Source: CAZEGV01 sp964511645 (GTDB lineage: Bacteria; Bacteroidota; Bacteroidia; Cytophagales; JAAEPT01). Taken from it: DNA of 61,667 nt. The stretch is taken from positions 1 through 61,667 of the forward strand of contig CAZEGV010000007.1 in NCBI GenBank assembly GCA_964511645.1. The letters run 5' to 3'. This document shows positions 9,553-18,164 of this stretch, piece by piece (within the stretch, counting starts at the first letter, position 1; every line of letters begins with the position of its first letter). A program made the position numbers and the translations under genes. The notes below the pieces were generated by a model that saw only the letters and a program-made list of their open reading frames with translations, was not told where the DNA came from and searched no databases.

Positions 9553-10056
9553 TTATTTTGCTAATATTTGTTCACAAGCCTCTATTAAATTCTTTCCTTT
9601 TACCTCTGCCCAATCACAGGAGTTTTCTACAATAGCAGTATGTAAACCCAGTTTTTTAGCAGGGCTTAGATCCCTCTCCTTGTCCCCTATCATCCACGAA
9701 GCCTTAATGTCAATATCGTACTTAGCTATTGCTTTTTCTAGCATCAGCGAGTCAGGTTTTCGAGTCAGTGACCGTGTCCAGTTCTCATGGTAAGGAGCGT
9801 AATAAATACCATCCAAAGCATTATTAGTTTCTGCTTGAATATGGTTATAAACAATCATTACATCTTCCTCTTTATAAATTCCTTTTACAATCCCACTTTG
9901 GTTAGTAATCAAAATCAATAAATAACCAGCGTCTTTAAACTTTTGCAAAGCTTCTTGCACACCATCTATAAATGCGAATTTTTGTAAATCATACACGTAA
10001 TCCACATAATCCACGTTAATAACGCCATCTCTGTCAAGAAAAATACATTTATTCAT
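9553..10056 (-). CDS. HAD-IIIA phosphatase, GmhB-like (histidinol/heptose phosphatase family)
   Basis: 167 aa. It starts CIFLDRDGVIN (residues 4-14), where both Asp are the HAD nucleophile and acid. LITNQSG around residue 50 is motif II, RKPDSLML around 100 supplies the motif III Lys, and MIGDKERDLSPAKKLG around 122 is motif IV. The family includes D-glycero-D-manno-heptose-1,7-bisphosphate phosphatases, used for ADP-heptose in LPS and S-layer glycans. The zinc-binding cysteine loop of E. coli GmhB is absent: the region reads YYAPYHENWTRSL with one His and no Cys. Substrate is therefore uncertain. The nearby glycosyltransferase fits a glycan role. Confidence 0.85.
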   Translation of the reverse strand: MNKCIFLDRDGVINVDYVDYVYDLQKFAFIDGVQEALQKFKDAGYLLILITNQSGIVKGIYKEEDVMIVYNHIQAETNNALDGIYYAPYHENWTRSLTRKPDSLMLEKAIAKYDIDIKASWMIGDKERDLSPAKKLGLHTAIVENSCDWAEVKGKNLIEACEQILAK

Positions 10057-10125
10057 ATCATGATTTTTTTTTTAAAGAAACTGTAATTTAATGCTTTACT
10101 TACACTCATACCATTTAAACCTCTA

Positions 10126-10133
10126 CAAAGATA
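10126..10133 (-). promoter_or_regulatory. -7 box of the HAD gene promoter
   Basis: TATCTTTG on the minus strand matches the Bacteroidota TAnnTTTG box about 70 bases upstream of the HAD start. No good TTG -33 element is visible. It is divergent to the miaB promoter. Confidence 0.4.
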
Positions 10134-10155
10134 TCCACTTTATATTACTGACAGA

Positions 10156-10186
10156 TTGTCATTAAATACTTTTTTACCTACCTTTG
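10156..10186 (+). promoter_or_regulatory. Bacteroidota-type promoter of miaB operon
   Basis: TTG at 10156-10158 and TACCTTTG at 10179-10186 are 20 bases apart, one more than the usual 19. Transcription would start about 13 bases before the miaB ATG. Confidence 0.65.
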
Positions 10187-10205
10187 TGAGATAACCAAGG
10201 AAATA

Positions 10206-11627
10206 ATGGGCAATCAAGTAATTACAGATATTGATATAATTAAACCCGATTCGGCAAAAGCTTGCGAAACGCAACTTACCGTTGACCAAAATACTGGTAA
10301 ATCGAAAAAGTTATACATCGAAAGCTACGGTTGTCAGATGAATTTTTCGGATAGCGAAATAGTCGTCTCTATCCTCAAATACCATGATTTTGATACTACC
10401 TCTGTAATTGAAGAGGCGGATGTGGTTTTCCTAAACACCTGCTCTATAAGAGACAATGCAGAGCAAACTATCAGAAAAAGACTTAAAAAGATTGACCTCC
10501 TAAAAAACAAAAAACCTGAATTAACAGTAGGCGTACTTGGTTGCATGGCAGAACGACTCAAAACACAATTATTAGAAGAAGAAAAAATAGTAGACCTTGT
10601 AGCTGGACCAGATGCTTACAGAGACCTACCTAAGCTTATCTCTAAAGTAGATAGTGGACAAAAAGCAATCAATACCTTTCTATCAAGAGAAGAAACCTAT
10701 GCAGATATTAGCCCTGTTAGACTCAACTCAAACGGGATTTCTGCTTTCATATCCATCATGCGTGGTTGTGATAATATGTGTACATTCTGCGTAGTGCCAT
10801 TTACTCGTGGTAGAGAGCGAAGCAGAGACCCACATTCTATTATAAAAGAAGCTCAAGAATTAGTAGACAAAGGTTATAAAGAAGTAACCCTACTCGGTCA
10901 AAATGTAGATTCTTACAAATGGAATAAGAAGGATGAGTCAGCAAATTTTGCACAGTTACTTGAAATGGTTGCTGAAATATCTCCAGAGTTAAGGGTTCGT
11001 TTCTCTACCTCTCACCCCAAAGACATTACGGACGAAGTACTTCATACAATTGCCAAGTACGAAAACATCTGTAATTACATCCATTTGCCAGTACAAAGTG
11101 GTAATAACCGTATTTTGGATCGCATGAACAGGACTTATACCCGAGAGTGGTATTTGAACCGTGTAGAAGCAATAAGAAGAATTGTAGGTAAAGATTGCGG
11201 AATTTCTTCCGATATGATTGTAGGGTTTTGTTCAGAAACAGAAGAAGAGCATCAAGAAACAATTAGCTTGATGAGAGAAGTAAAATACATCTATTCTTAT
11301 ATGTTTTTTTACTCAGAACGTCCTGGTACTTTAGCAGAAAAGAAATTTGAAGATGATGTTCCTTTAGAAGTAAAGAAACGCCGATTACAAGAAATAATGG
11401 CACTTCAAAAAGAGCATTCGCATTATAACACAAGGAAAGATGTTGGAAAAACGTTTAGAGTACTGATAGAAGGAGTTTCTAAAAAAAATAATAATCAGTG
11501 GAAAGCACGTACAAGTCACAGTACTATTGTTGTTTTTGACAAAGAAGATAGCAAAGCAGGAGAATATGTAAACGTAAAAGTAAACTCTTGTACAGACTCT
11601 ACACTTCTTGGACAGATTGTAAAATAA
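10206..11627 (+). CDS. miaB: tRNA-2-methylthio-N6-dimethylallyladenosine synthase MiaB
   Basis: 473 aa, normal for the family. It methylthiolates i6A37 of tRNAs reading UNN codons, using two iron-sulfur clusters. The N-terminal MTTase domain has its three cluster cysteines at C43 (YGCQMNFSDSE), C79 and C113. The radical-SAM motif CDNMCTFC gives C188, C192 and C195. A TRAM domain occupies the last 65 residues or so. It starts an apparent operon with the sigma-54 activator, whose ATG overlaps the miaB stop by one base (TAATG). This gene order is common in Bacteroidota. Confidence 0.97.
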   Translation: MGNQVITDIDIIKPDSAKACETQLTVDQNTGKSKKLYIESYGCQMNFSDSEIVVSILKYHDFDTTSVIEEADVVFLNTCSIRDNAEQTIRKRLKKIDLLKNKKPELTVGVLGCMAERLKTQLLEEEKIVDLVAGPDAYRDLPKLISKVDSGQKAINTFLSREETYADISPVRLNSNGISAFISIMRGCDNMCTFCVVPFTRGRERSRDPHSIIKEAQELVDKGYKEVTLLGQNVDSYKWNKKDESANFAQLLEMVAEISPELRVRFSTSHPKDITDEVLHTIAKYENICNYIHLPVQSGNNRILDRMNRTYTREWYLNRVEAIRRIVGKDCGISSDMIVGFCSETEEEHQETISLMREVKYIYSYMFFYSERPGTLAEKKFEDDVPLEVKKRRLQEIMALQKEHSHYNTRKDVGKTFRVLIEGVSKKNNNQWKARTSHSTIVVFDKEDSKAGEYVNVKVNSCTDSTLLGQIVK

Positions 11628-12907
11628 TGGACGAATTACTACGTATAAAACAACAGTTTGGAATCATAGGGAACTCTCCTAAACTAAACCACGCCTTACA
11701 AACAGCAATACAGGTAGCTCCTACCGAAATGACGGTACTCATTAACGGGGAAAGCGGTAGTGGTAAAGAATCTTTTTCTAAAATCATTCACAAACTAAGT
11801 GCTAGAAAACACAATACTTTTATAGCGATTAACTGTGGGGCCATTCCAGAAGGGACAATAGACTCAGAATTATTTGGTCACGAAAAAGGTGCTTTTACAG
11901 GTGCTTCGGATAAGCGTAAAGGCTATTTTGAGGTAACGGATGGTGGCACGATTTTTTTAGATGAAATAGCAGAAATGCCTTTATCTACTCAGTCACGTTT
12001 ATTAAGAGTGTTAGAAAATGGGGAATACATTAGAGTAGGATCATCTAAAGTGCAAAGAACAAACGTAAGAGTTGTAACAGCCAGCCATGTAGATTTATAC
12101 CGTGCTGTACAAAAAGGACAATTTAGAGAAGATTTGTATTACAGGCTTAACACTATACCTATCCATGTACCACCATTGCGAGAAAGGGGTGCTGATATTT
12201 ATTTACTTTTTAGGAAATTTGTAGCAGATTTTTCAGAGAAACAACGGACTCCTCCTATTAGCCTTACTGAAGAAGCTCAACACATCCTTAATCAATATCG
12301 GTTCCCAGGAAATATCCGTCAATTAAAGAACCTAGCTGACCAAATTTCTGTATTAGAGATGAGTAGAGTAATCAATGCTGAAACATTAATTAAATATTTA
12401 CCCAAACATTCAGAAAAAACATTTCCTGTCTTACACTCTGCCGAGCAAGATTTTTCGGATAGAGAGATTTTATATAAAGTTCTTTTTGATATGAAAAAGG
12501 ACATGAATGAGTTAAAAAAAATAGTGCTTGAAGCAATTAAAGATGGAAGCATTAGCCAAAGTACTTTATCTAATCATCAAACTCTGTTTGACTCAATAGA
12601 AGAGGAACCGACCAGTATTATCAGTCCTACCGCTACGCCATCACCTTTACTATTAGAAGAAAAAACAGAACCTTTTATAGCTAGTAACGCCTCTTTCACA
12701 CCCTCTTCTGAGCAATACGAAGCTAATATAGAAGATATAACACATGAAATTCATGAAGAATCACTATCTTTAGACGAAAAAGAAAAAGAGTTAATTATAA
12801 AGGCATTAAATAAAAATAAAAATAAACGAAAATACGCTGCAGAAGATTTAGGAATTTCAGAACGCACCCTTTATCGGAAAATCAAACATTATGACATTAG
12901 TAAATAA
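11627..12907 (+). CDS. Sigma-54-dependent AAA+ transcriptional activator
   Basis: 426 aa. It has no receiver or sensor domain and begins almost directly with the AAA+ core. Walker A is GESGSGKE at 41-48, the sigma-54 contact loop GAFTGA at 88-93 and Walker B GGTIFLDE at 106-113. An arginine-finger and sensor II region follows. A low-complexity linker of about 80 residues leads to a Fis-type helix-turn-helix at the C-terminus (KYAAEDLGISERTLYRKIKHY). It remodels RNA polymerase-sigma-54 at -24/-12 promoters. I use the ATG at 11627, which overlaps the miaB stop, rather than a TTG 13 codons upstream. With no sensory domain, its activity may be constitutive or set by expression level. Confidence 0.95.
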   Translation: MDELLRIKQQFGIIGNSPKLNHALQTAIQVAPTEMTVLINGESGSGKESFSKIIHKLSARKHNTFIAINCGAIPEGTIDSELFGHEKGAFTGASDKRKGYFEVTDGGTIFLDEIAEMPLSTQSRLLRVLENGEYIRVGSSKVQRTNVRVVTASHVDLYRAVQKGQFREDLYYRLNTIPIHVPPLRERGADIYLLFRKFVADFSEKQRTPPISLTEEAQHILNQYRFPGNIRQLKNLADQISVLEMSRVINAETLIKYLPKHSEKTFPVLHSAEQDFSDREILYKVLFDMKKDMNELKKIVLEAIKDGSISQSTLSNHQTLFDSIEEEPTSIISPTATPSPLLLEEKTEPFIASNASFTPSSEQYEANIEDITHEIHEESLSLDEKEKELIIKALNKNKNKRKYAAEDLGISERTLYRKIKHYDISK

Positions 12908-13424
12908 ATATTATTTATACTTTATACTCTTGACGATAACTTCTTGTGGTGGTGTTAGTTATACTTTCAAAAGTACTGACATTCCTCAAAATGCAAAGAC
13001 CATTGCTATTATGCAATTTTATAATGAGTCAACTGGTGGACCTTCTAATTTGAGTCAGTTATTTACAGAAAAAGTAAGGGATTATTTTCAAAACAATACA
13101 AAACTAACAATAGTAGCAGACCCAAGTGATGCCGATTTAATACTAGCTGGTGCAATCACCAATTATGAAGTTAATCCTGATGCTCCATCAGCCAACGGAA
13201 ATGGTGAACAAGCAGCACAACAAAGAATGATAATAACAGTACAGGCATCATACACCAATACGATTTCTAGCGATGATAAAAGTAATTTTTCAGACCAACG
13301 ATTTCAAAGTTTTGCATTATTTGATAGTGAAAAAAACCTATCCGATGTAGAAACAGCCAAAATAGAAGAGATATCAGATTTAATTGTCGTTCAAATTTTC
13401 ACTAAATCATTTGACAACTGGTAA
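12891..13424 (+). CDS. lptE: LPS assembly lipoprotein LptE
   Basis: 177 aa. LptE plugs the LptD barrel and helps put LPS into the outer membrane. Signs are a lipoprotein signal ending LTITSC (acylated Cys19), a GVSYTFKSTDIPQNAKTIAI start, and FYNES and LTEKVRDYFQNNTKL segments typical of Bacteroidota LptE. The start overlaps the sigma-54 activator by 17 bases, pointing to coupled translation. The identification rests on family pattern and on its conserved place between the activator and secG. Confidence 0.88.
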   Translation: MTLVNKYYLYFILLTITSCGGVSYTFKSTDIPQNAKTIAIMQFYNESTGGPSNLSQLFTEKVRDYFQNNTKLTIVADPSDADLILAGAITNYEVNPDAPSANGNGEQAAQQRMIITVQASYTNTISSDDKSNFSDQRFQSFALFDSEKNLSDVETAKIEEISDLIVVQIFTKSFDNW

Positions 13425-13428
13425 AACC

Positions 13429-14358
13429 GTGAATAAAAACAAACTAAACCATATTATCTCAAACCTTGATTCTTTAGACAATACTAGTTTATCGGACATC
13501 AAATTATTGACTGAGGAATTTCCTTATTGCCAAATCGGGCATACCATCAACGCTATGGTACACAAAAAGCTAGAGCATATGCTTTCTGATGAGAAAATAG
13601 TTCACGCAGCGGTACATATTAGTAACCGCAAGCATCTTAAAACATTGATTCAGCATCATCAACCAATAATTACTAAAGAAGCAACCGAACCTACAAATAC
13701 AATCAAAACCATAGTTCAAGAAGAAATTCCTGAAATGGTAATAGTTTACCAAGAGCTTATTAATATTCAGCAAAAACGTGACACGATTAATGAAGAACTA
13801 GAACAGTCTCTTCTTGCTTTACGCAAAAACAAGGAAGCACTAGCCGACCTTGAATCTAAAGAAAAGAACATTACAAATTTCACAGCAGATAAAGGTACTG
13901 TAGAGACAGAAAACAACTTTAATGAAGACAAAAAAGAAAAACTAATTAACACAAAGACTCCGTTAGAGTCTACAATAATGGCAAACAGAAGCCCTCAAGA
14001 GCACGCTTACTCTTTCAATGAGATTATGTTGGAGTACCTAGAAATCCTTGAAAAGAAAAAAGAAAATACCCTTATAATACAAAAAAACAATAGTCAGTCT
14101 AGTATTATCGATAATTTCATAGAAAATAAGCCTAACATCCCAAGAGGAAATATTGATAAAAAAATAACCCACACCGAAGACCTATCAAAAGAAAGCGTGG
14201 TACTTAAAAACCATTTTATTTCTGAAAATTTGGCAAAGATTAACGTAAAGCAAGGAAATATAAGTAAGGCAATTAATATTTATGAACAATTAATTTTGAA
14301 AAATCCTGAAAAAAAGACTTACTTTGCAAAGAAAATTGAAAAACTAAAATCATTATGA
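13429..14358 (+). CDS. TPR-like protein of the lptE-secG operon, unknown function
   Basis: 309 aa from a GTG start four bases after the lptE stop; this start is a choice, since no ATG is near. The N-terminal 70 residues (LSDIKLLTEEFPYCQIGHTINAMVHKKL) are the conserved part of this Bacteroidota family. A Glu/Lys-rich coiled coil covers about 95-140. The C-terminus has one TPR-like motif (LAKINVKQGNISKAINIYEQL, then LKNPEKKTYFAKKIEKL). No signal peptide is seen, so it is probably cytoplasmic. It overlaps secG by four bases. Its position suggests a link to envelope biogenesis or secretion, but this is context only. Confidence 0.8.
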   Translation: MNKNKLNHIISNLDSLDNTSLSDIKLLTEEFPYCQIGHTINAMVHKKLEHMLSDEKIVHAAVHISNRKHLKTLIQHHQPIITKEATEPTNTIKTIVQEEIPEMVIVYQELINIQQKRDTINEELEQSLLALRKNKEALADLESKEKNITNFTADKGTVETENNFNEDKKEKLINTKTPLESTIMANRSPQEHAYSFNEIMLEYLEILEKKKENTLIIQKNNSQSSIIDNFIENKPNIPRGNIDKKITHTEDLSKESVVLKNHFISENLAKINVKQGNISKAINIYEQLILKNPEKKTYFAKKIEKLKSL

Positions 14359-14687
14359 TGTACAACATACTAGTAATCGCAGCACTTATTTGTGCGGTAT
14401 TACTTATTTTAATCGTTTTAATACAAGACAGTAAAGGTGGGGCTTCTGCAGCCTTAGGTGGTAGCGGAGCAACTCAAATGATGGGGGCAAGAAGAGCAAA
14501 TGACTTTTTAGAGAAAGCAACATGGGGATTTGCAATCACCTTTATGGTATTATGTTTAAGCTCTACCTTTGTAAAAGCAACTGATACAGAAGCCAAAAAA
14601 AGTGCTAATGCAAAAGCTGCTCAACAAGAACAAGTAGAAGCAATATCTCCATTGGAAGACGCTGAACTTCCTACAAAAGGACAGTAA
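14355..14687 (+). CDS. secG: Preprotein translocase subunit SecG
   Basis: 110 aa with two membrane segments (about residues 4-24 and 55-75) joined by the family signature IQDSKGGASAALGGSGATQMMGARRANDFLEKATW. SecG assists SecYE-driven protein export. The charged Ala-rich tail after the second helix is usual in Bacteroidota. The start ATGATG overlaps the preceding stop; either ATG could be used. Confidence 0.95.
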   Translation: MMYNILVIAALICAVLLILIVLIQDSKGGASAALGGSGATQMMGARRANDFLEKATWGFAITFMVLCLSSTFVKATDTEAKKSANAKAAQQEQVEAISPLEDAELPTKGQ

Positions 14688-14714
14688 ATTTTTACTGTTT
14701 TAACAGAAAAAATT

Positions 14715-14743
14715 AAAGACTGTCACTTGTGGCAGTCTTTTTT
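14715..14743 (+). terminator. Rho-independent terminator after secG
   Basis: The stem AAAGACTGTCAC pairs with GTGGCAGTCTTT (one G-U pair) around a two-base loop, followed by a T-run. It closes the miaB-secG operon. Confidence 0.85.
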
Positions 14744-14761
14744 ATGTATTATTAATATATG

Positions 14762-14824
14762 GTGACAATTCGTTTTCGTAAAAAAGACAAAATGTCACAA
14801 AACTTAGCTTGGCACATAATATGT
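14762..14824 (+). promoter_or_regulatory. groES upstream region: inverted repeat and a -24/-12-like motif
   Basis: GTGACA at 14762 and TGTCAC near 14793-14798 form a 6-bp inverted repeat. TTGGCAC at 14809 followed by GT at 14823 gives GG-N10-GT, one base from the sigma-54 rule GG-N10-GC, placed to start transcription about 35 bases before groES. No CIRCE element (TTAGCACTC-N9-GAGTGCTAA) and no clear TAnnTTTG box are present. The sigma-54 reading is tentative. Confidence 0.3.
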
Positions 14825-14869
14825 AAAAGCATTGTTCTAAATTGTAAAATATAACTTATAAAATATAAT

Positions 14870-15145
14870 ATGGGAGTTTCAATAAAACCTTTAGCTGATA
14901 GAGTTCTAGTAGAGCCCGCAGCTGCAGAAGAAAAAACAGCATCAGGAATCATAATTCCTGATAGTGCACAAGAAAAACCTCAAAAAGGTATCATTATAGC
15001 TGTTGGAATAGGTAAACCTGACGAACCAATGACGGTAAAAGAAGGGGATACTGTATTGTACGGTAAATATGCAGGAACAGAGATTACTCATGAAGGAAGC
15101 GATTACCTTATCATGAGAGAAGCTGATATTTTAGCAATAATATAA
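14870..15145 (+). CDS. groES: Co-chaperonin GroES
   Basis: 91 aa. It starts VSIKPLADRVLVEPAAAEEKTASGIIIPDSAQEKPQKG, the GroES core with the mobile loop around residues 17-32. The middle has the GDTVLYGKYAGTEI barrel strands. It forms the heptameric lid of GroEL. It sits 28 bases before groEL in the usual order. Confidence 0.98.
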   Translation: MGVSIKPLADRVLVEPAAAEEKTASGIIIPDSAQEKPQKGIIIAVGIGKPDEPMTVKEGDTVLYGKYAGTEITHEGSDYLIMREADILAII

Positions 15146-15173
15146 ATAACATTCAAAAAAACTGATTAATAAA

Positions 15174-16811
15174 ATGGCTAAAGAAATTTTATTTGATGCG
15201 CAAGCAATCGATAAGCTAAAAACTGGGGTAGATACACTTGCTAATGCTGTGAAAGTAACACTAGGACCAAAAGGAAGAAATGTAATCCTTGACAAAAAAT
15301 TCGGTGCACCTACCGTAACAAAAGATGGTGTATCTGTGGCGAGAGAAATTGAGCTAGAAGATGCTGTAGAAAACATGGGAGCTCAGTTAGTAAAAGAAGT
15401 TGCTTCTAAAACTGCTGACCAAGCAGGTGATGGAACAACAACTGCCACGGTTTTAGCGCAAGCGATATATAACGCAGGAGTTAAATTTGTAGCTGCTGGA
15501 GGTAACCCTATGGATATTAAGCGTGGAATTGACCTAGCTGTATCTAAAGTAGTGGCTAACCTAAGAAAACAAGCTCAACCAATAGAAAACTCAGCAGAAA
15601 TTGAGCAAGTGGGAACAATCTCTGCTAATAATGATGCGGAAATCGGTAAAATGATTGCCAAAGCAATGGAGAAAGTTGGTAAAGACGGTGTAATCACTGT
15701 AGAGGAAGCAAAAGGAACTGAAACTGAAGTAAAAACAGTAGAAGGAATGCAGTTTGATAGAGGTTATTTATCTCCTTACTTTGTTACTAACTCCGAAAAA
15801 ATGGAAGTAGAGCTAGACACTCCTCATATATTGGTTCATGACAAAAAGATTTCTAATATGAAGGATCTTTTACCAATATTAGAAGCAACTGCACAAACAG
15901 GAAAACCCTTACTTATTATAGCAGAAGATATTGATAGTGAAGCACTTGCTACACTTGTTGTAAATAAAATTAGAGGGGCACTAAAAGTAGCTGCTGTTAA
16001 AGCACCTGGTTTTGGAGACAGACGTAAAGCAATGTTAGAAGACATCGCTACACTTACTGGTGGTACTGTTGTTTCTGAAGAAAGAGGATTCAAATTAGAA
16101 AATGCTACTTTGGATATGCTAGGTACAGCAGAAAAAGTAGTTATTGATAAAGACAATACAACACTTATCAATGGTGCTGGCAATGAAGCTGATATCCAAG
16201 CTAGAATTGGTCAAATCAAATCACAAGTAGAAACAACTACTTCAGATTATGACAAAGAAAAACTACAAGAACGTTTGGCTAAACTAGCTGGAGGTGTAGC
16301 AGTACTATATATAGGCGCGGCTACCGAAGTAGAAATGAAAGAAAAGAAAGACAGAGTTGATGATGCTCTTCACGCAACTAGAGCAGCGGTAGAAGAAGGG
16401 GTTATTGCAGGAGGTGGAACGGCATTGATTAGAGCGCTTAGCTCTTTAGAAGGTTTGTCTGGAGATAACGAAGACCAAGATCATGGTATTGATATCGTAA
16501 GAAAAGCCATCAAATCACCATTACGCACTATTGTAGAAAATGCAGGTGGAGAAGGTTCTGTAGTTGTACAGAAAGTCTTGGAAGGGAAAGGTGATTTCGG
16601 TTACAATGCCCGTACTGATGTGTATGAAAACTTAATTGAGAATGGTGTAATTGATCCAGTAAAAGTAACTAGACTAGCGTTAGAAAATGCAGCTTCTATT
16701 TCAAGTTTACTATTGACTACAAGTTGTGTAGTAGCTGACAAAACAGAAGAAGCTCCAATGGCACCACCAATGGGTGGAGGAATGCCAGGTGGAATGGGTG
16801 GAATGATGTAA
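15174..16811 (+). CDS. groEL: Chaperonin GroEL
   Basis: 545 aa, the standard length. The ATP site DGTTTATVLAQ lies near residue 87. VTLGPKGRNVILDKKFGAPTV (residues about 28-48) and AAVEEGVIAGGGTAL (near 405) are diagnostic. It ends in the GGMPGGMGGMM tail that lines the folding chamber floor. It folds cytoplasmic proteins with GroES. A strong terminator follows. Confidence 0.99.
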   Translation: MAKEILFDAQAIDKLKTGVDTLANAVKVTLGPKGRNVILDKKFGAPTVTKDGVSVAREIELEDAVENMGAQLVKEVASKTADQAGDGTTTATVLAQAIYNAGVKFVAAGGNPMDIKRGIDLAVSKVVANLRKQAQPIENSAEIEQVGTISANNDAEIGKMIAKAMEKVGKDGVITVEEAKGTETEVKTVEGMQFDRGYLSPYFVTNSEKMEVELDTPHILVHDKKISNMKDLLPILEATAQTGKPLLIIAEDIDSEALATLVVNKIRGALKVAAVKAPGFGDRRKAMLEDIATLTGGTVVSEERGFKLENATLDMLGTAEKVVIDKDNTTLINGAGNEADIQARIGQIKSQVETTTSDYDKEKLQERLAKLAGGVAVLYIGAATEVEMKEKKDRVDDALHATRAAVEEGVIAGGGTALIRALSSLEGLSGDNEDQDHGIDIVRKAIKSPLRTIVENAGGEGSVVVQKVLEGKGDFGYNARTDVYENLIENGVIDPVKVTRLALENAASISSLLLTTSCVVADKTEEAPMAPPMGGGMPGGMGGMM

Positions 16812-16829
16812 CCCCCTATTGACATCATT

Positions 16830-16866
16830 AAAAAATCCCTTAGAAATAATTCTAAGGGATTTTTTT
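16830..16866 (+). terminator. Rho-independent terminator after groEL
   Basis: AAAAAATCCCTTAGAA, loop ATAA, then TTCTAAGGGATTTTTT: a perfect long stem ending in T-residues, 18 bases after the groEL stop. Confidence 0.93.
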
Positions 16867-16882
16867 GTATAAAGCTTTCTCT

Positions 16883-16890
16883 TATCTTTG
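16883..16890 (+). promoter_or_regulatory. -7 box of the M48 protease promoter
   Basis: TATCTTTG fits TAnnTTTG. A TTG lies 15 bases upstream, shorter than the usual 19. The leader would be about 20 bases. Confidence 0.5.
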
Positions 16891-16917
16891 TTTTTAGAAT
16901 TATCTCAAAAAAAAAAA

Positions 16918-18159
16918 ATGACTCCTCAAAATATATTATTTATCCTACTCGCTATATTACTTGTAAACTTTATTTTAGATCAAGTCATTGATTTTAGTAA
17001 TTTTAAATGGATTGGAAAAAAAGTACCCGATACTGTCTCAGATGTTTATGAAGAAGAGAAGTATGCGACATCTCAAGCCTATCAACGTGAAAACGCTAAA
17101 TTTAGTTTTCTAACAAATACCATTAGCTTTGGGCTATTTTTTGTAGTGATTGCCTTTGGTGTTCTAGGCAAAGCCGATACTTACATTACTACAAATTTTA
17201 CTGATAACACAATATTAAGGGCTTTGATATTCTTTGGTGCGGCTTTCGTTATTAACGATATTATCACACTTCCTTTTGATTACTATGCTACTTTTGTTAT
17301 CGAAGAAAAATACGGATTTAATAAAATGACCCTAAAAACCTTTATCGGAGATAAATTAAAGGGGTATTTATTAATGGCTGTTATTGGAGGTGGATTAATC
17401 GCTATTTTACTATACTTCATCACTGCTATTGGAGAGAATTTTTGGTTATACTTTTGGGTTGTGATTTCTATATTGGTACTGAGTATCAATATGTTTTATA
17501 CTAGCCTTATTGTTCCTTTATTCAACAAACTTACTCCTTTAGAAGATGGCGAGTTAAGAACTGCTATTGAAGCTTACGCTAAAAAAATAGACTTCCCACT
17601 TACAGACGTGTATGTAATTGATGGTTCTAAGCGCTCAACAAAAGCCAATGCTTATTTCTCTGGAATTGGTCCAAAAAAGAAAATTGTTCTATTTGACACC
17701 CTTATTAAAAATCACAGTATAGAAGAGTTGGTAGGGATTCTTGCTCACGAAGTAGGACACTTTAAGAAAAAACACATTGTTTATGGGTTCGTACTTTCTA
17801 TTGTACAAATTGGGATTACCCTCTTTATCTTGTCTAAGTTTATTTTTAATGAAAATTTATCCATTGCTCTTGGTGCTCAAGACTTAAGTTACCACCTTAA
17901 CTTAATCGCATTTAGCATGCTTTACGCACCTATTTCTCAAATTATTGGTATCTTGATGAATTTATTTTCGCGTAAAAATGAATATGAGGCGGATAAATAT
18001 GCTGGAAAAACTTATAATCCTGAGCATCTTAAAACTGCACTTAAAAAATTATCTGCTGACAATTTGAGCAACCTCACCCCTCACCCTGCGTATGTATTTA
18101 TGCACTACTCTCACCCACCATTAACAAAAAGGTTAGAGGCACTCGATAAAATAAAATAA
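16918..18159 (+). CDS. M48 family CAAX-type (Ste24-like) membrane metalloprotease
   Basis: 413 aa with several membrane helices (about 3-22, 60-80, 100-120, 150-200 and two late ones). The zinc site is HEVGH at residues 277-281, and the second helix EYEADKYA near 355 gives the third ligand. The N-terminal 200 residues match peptidase_M48_N. Ste24-type enzymes cleave membrane-associated peptides; the bacterial substrate is unknown. I start at the ATG at 16918; an upstream TTG lies inside the predicted promoter box. It is followed five bases later by the lysozyme-fold gene. Confidence 0.92.
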   Translation: MTPQNILFILLAILLVNFILDQVIDFSNFKWIGKKVPDTVSDVYEEEKYATSQAYQRENAKFSFLTNTISFGLFFVVIAFGVLGKADTYITTNFTDNTILRALIFFGAAFVINDIITLPFDYYATFVIEEKYGFNKMTLKTFIGDKLKGYLLMAVIGGGLIAILLYFITAIGENFWLYFWVVISILVLSINMFYTSLIVPLFNKLTPLEDGELRTAIEAYAKKIDFPLTDVYVIDGSKRSTKANAYFSGIGPKKKIVLFDTLIKNHSIEELVGILAHEVGHFKKKHIVYGFVLSIVQIGITLFILSKFIFNENLSIALGAQDLSYHLNLIAFSMLYAPISQIIGILMNLFSRKNEYEADKYAGKTYNPEHLKTALKKLSADNLSNLTPHPAYVFMHYSHPPLTKRLEALDKIK

Positions 18160-18164
18160 AAATA

